A stretch of 6,716 nt of DNA, from NCBI GenBank assembly GCA_029253325.1, contig JAQWZS010000154.1, forward strand, positions 1 to 6,716, written 5' to 3'. The position numbers were made by a program, and so were the translations under genes. The notes below the pieces were generated by a model. That model searched no databases. It saw only the letters and a program-made list of their open reading frames with translations, and was not told where the DNA came from. This document shows, one piece after another, positions 5,381-6,716 of this stretch. Each line of letters begins with the position of its first letter. Position 1 is the stretch's first letter. Source of the DNA: Bacteroidia bacterium (GTDB lineage: Bacteria > Bacteroidota > Bacteroidia > NS11-12g > UBA9320).

Positions 5381-6716
5381 TGGACTTGCAAACCTAATTT
5401 TTTTCCTTGCTCTATCACAAAATTAAAAGCATCATTATAATTATTGGGAATAACACCATCCAATATTGCATCTTTTAAAGCTGTTTTTATCATGCCGATT
5501 TCTTTGCTAGGCTTAATATTAAATAATTTCATTATCTCGTCACCATTAATGGGGGGTTGCCAGTTACGAATTCTATCACGTTCTTCAACAAGGACAATAT
5601 TATGTTCAACATTTTTAAGATTCTTTTGAAAACGTTGTTCTTTTAATTTGTTTTTTGTTGTGATATCACTTTTACATAAAATCATTAATTCATCGAGATG
5701 TTCACCTGCATCAAATATCAGTCTTCTGATTGCTGAGTCAGAAATGTTCTCTTTAGTTAATGCTATGGGTCTTAGATGAAGTTGAACTAAAGCTCGAACT
5801 TTTGTCATAGGAGCACCAAGGGGGAGTTTGAGTTTAGAAAAAATAGGCTTGACCATTCGTGAACCTTTATCCTCATGTCCATGAAATGTCCAACCTTCAC
5901 CTTTTACAAACCGCTTAGTTGGTGGTTTTGCAATATCATGGAGTATTGCTGCCCATCGAACCCATAAGTCATCTGTCCGTTCACAAATTTGATCCAAAAC
6001 TTGCAGTGTATGATAAAAGTTGTCTTTATGTCCTTTACCCTCTCTTATTTCGACTCCTTGCAATTTGACCATTTCTGGGAAGAATTCATGCAATAATTTA
6101 CTGTCAAAAAGGTGTTTAAATCCAATGCTTGGTCTGGTACTTAAAATTATTTTATTCAATTCCTCAGTAATTCGTTCTTGAGAAATAATAGACAAACTTT
6201 TTGCTTCAGTACTAAGGGCTTTTTTGGTTGAAGGCTCAATTTCAAAATCAAGTTGAGTAGCAAATCGAATAGCCCTCATCATTCGGAGAGGATCATCTCG
6301 GAATGTGACTATGGGGTCCAGTGGAGTTCGGATAATCTTATTTTTCAGATCCATCAAACCATTGAATGAGTCTATCAAATGGCCAAAATCGTTTTTTTGC
6401 AGACTAATTGCTAAAGTATTAATAGTGAAGTCTCTACGGTGGATGTCATCTTTGAATGAGCCATCTTCTACTTTTGGTTTACGGCTTTTTCTGTCATATG
6501 ATTCTTTTCTAGCACCAACAAATTCAAATTCCCAATCATTGGTTTTAATTTGTGCTGTTCCAAAATTTTTAAAAATGCTCAAGGATGATTTTTTTAATCT
6601 TTCCTTGACAGCTTGAGCTAACTTGATACCGCTTCCTACCGTAACAAAATCTACATCTTTTGATTTTCTGTTTAAGTGCAAATCTCTTACATACCCACCG
6701 ATAACATAGGTTTTAA
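5377..6716 (-). CDS. cca: CCA tRNA nucleotidyltransferase / poly(A) polymerase family, HD domain (5' end outside window)
   Basis: This is the nucleotidyltransferase that adds or repairs the 3'-CCA end of tRNA (class II family). The frame stays open to the right edge, with 445 residues visible and the first few tens of residues missing. The codon at 6679-6681 is an internal TTG (Leu), not the start. Counting from the first complete codon at the edge, the nucleotide-binding motif GGYVRD is at 6-11 and the metal-binding pair Asp20-x-Asp22 follows. EFEFVGARKESY comes next, RRDFTIN is at 93-99, and the nucleotide-selecting RDDPLRMMRAIRFA segment starts at 139. An HD phosphohydrolase-like domain follows, with His235, His259-Asp260 (LHDIAKP), FHGHE and a candidate last metal ligand Asp350. 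The C-terminus has GDEIMKLF and the DAILDGVIPNN end typical of this family in Bacteroidota. The stop overlaps the next gene's ATG by 4 nt. CCA-adding versus poly(A) activity cannot be decided here, but CCA addition is more likely. Confidence 0.93.
   Translation of the reverse strand, partial: KTYVIGGYVRDLHLNRKSKDVDFVTVGSGIKLAQAVKERLKKSSLSIFKNFGTAQIKTNDWEFEFVGARKESYDRKSRKPKVEDGSFKDDIHRRDFTINTLAISLQKNDFGHLIDSFNGLMDLKNKIIRTPLDPIVTFRDDPLRMMRAIRFATQLDFEIEPSTKKALSTEAKSLSIISQERITEELNKIILSTRPSIGFKHLFDSKLLHEFFPEMVKLQGVEIREGKGHKDNFYHTLQVLDQICERTDDLWVRWAAILHDIAKPPTKRFVKGEGWTFHGHEDKGSRMVKPIFSKLKLPLGAPMTKVRALVQLHLRPIALTKENISDSAIRRLIFDAGEHLDELMILCKSDITTKNKLKEQRFQKNLKNVEHNIVLVEERDRIRNWQPPINGDEIMKLFNIKPSKEIGMIKTALKDAILDGVIPNNYNDAFNFVIEQGKKLGLQVQ

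Noticed and set aside
6305..6616. 103-codon open frame on the + strand
   Set aside because: It lies wholly inside the strongly supported nucleotidyltransferase gene on the other strand and shows no recognisable protein features.
6679..6681. TTG at 6679-6681 as the start of the nucleotidyltransferase
   Set aside because: The frame stays open to the window edge and encodes the essential GGYVRD motif upstream of this codon, so it is an internal Leu and the gene is cut by the window.

Overview
The window looks like chromosomal DNA of a Bacteroidota bacterium, most likely a flavobacterium-like lineage. The evidence is the AT-rich composition, TAnnTTTG-type -7 promoter boxes, no obvious Shine-Dalgarno sequences at gene starts, a DUF5723-type outer-membrane barrel, lipoproteins with short lipobox signal peptides, and a PRiA4b ORF-3-like protein beside miaA. 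Genus cannot be fixed from the sequence alone. Six protein genes fill almost the whole window, and no RNA gene, insertion sequence or CRISPR array was seen.

Left end (1-465). Positions 1-45 hold no gene that can be supported, only an 18-base perfect palindromic hairpin (10-27). A small DUF423-type membrane protein gene runs leftward (438 to 46). It is separated by only 27 bp from a rightward operon, and this gap carries a candidate -7 box for each direction.

Centre (466-3895, + strand). Three genes overlap end to end: a 541-residue lipoprotein of unknown function, a DUF5723-type outer-membrane beta-barrel protein, and a short FKBP-type peptidyl-prolyl isomerase lipoprotein. The overlaps are 1 and 13 nt. 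All three products carry export signals, so this is probably a cell-envelope module: a barrel, a lipoprotein partner and a proline-isomerising folding factor. Both lipoproteins have Lys-Asp two and three positions after the lipidated Cys, similar to the surface-export signal described for Bacteroidota lipoproteins.

Right (3898-6716, - strand). Three genes read leftward: a CCA-adding/poly(A) polymerase-type tRNA nucleotidyltransferase with an HD domain (its start lies beyond the right edge), a PRiA4b ORF-3-like protein with a very acidic tail, and miaA. They overlap by 4 and 20 nt. Two of the three act on tRNA (3'-CCA end and A37 prenylation), so the middle protein is a candidate accessory factor in tRNA maturation or translation. 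The two operons converge with only 2 bp between stop codons.

Most of the window is ordinary housekeeping and envelope content. The parts most worth follow-up are the uncharacterised lipoprotein-barrel-FKBP module and the PRiA4b-like gene embedded between two tRNA-modifying genes.
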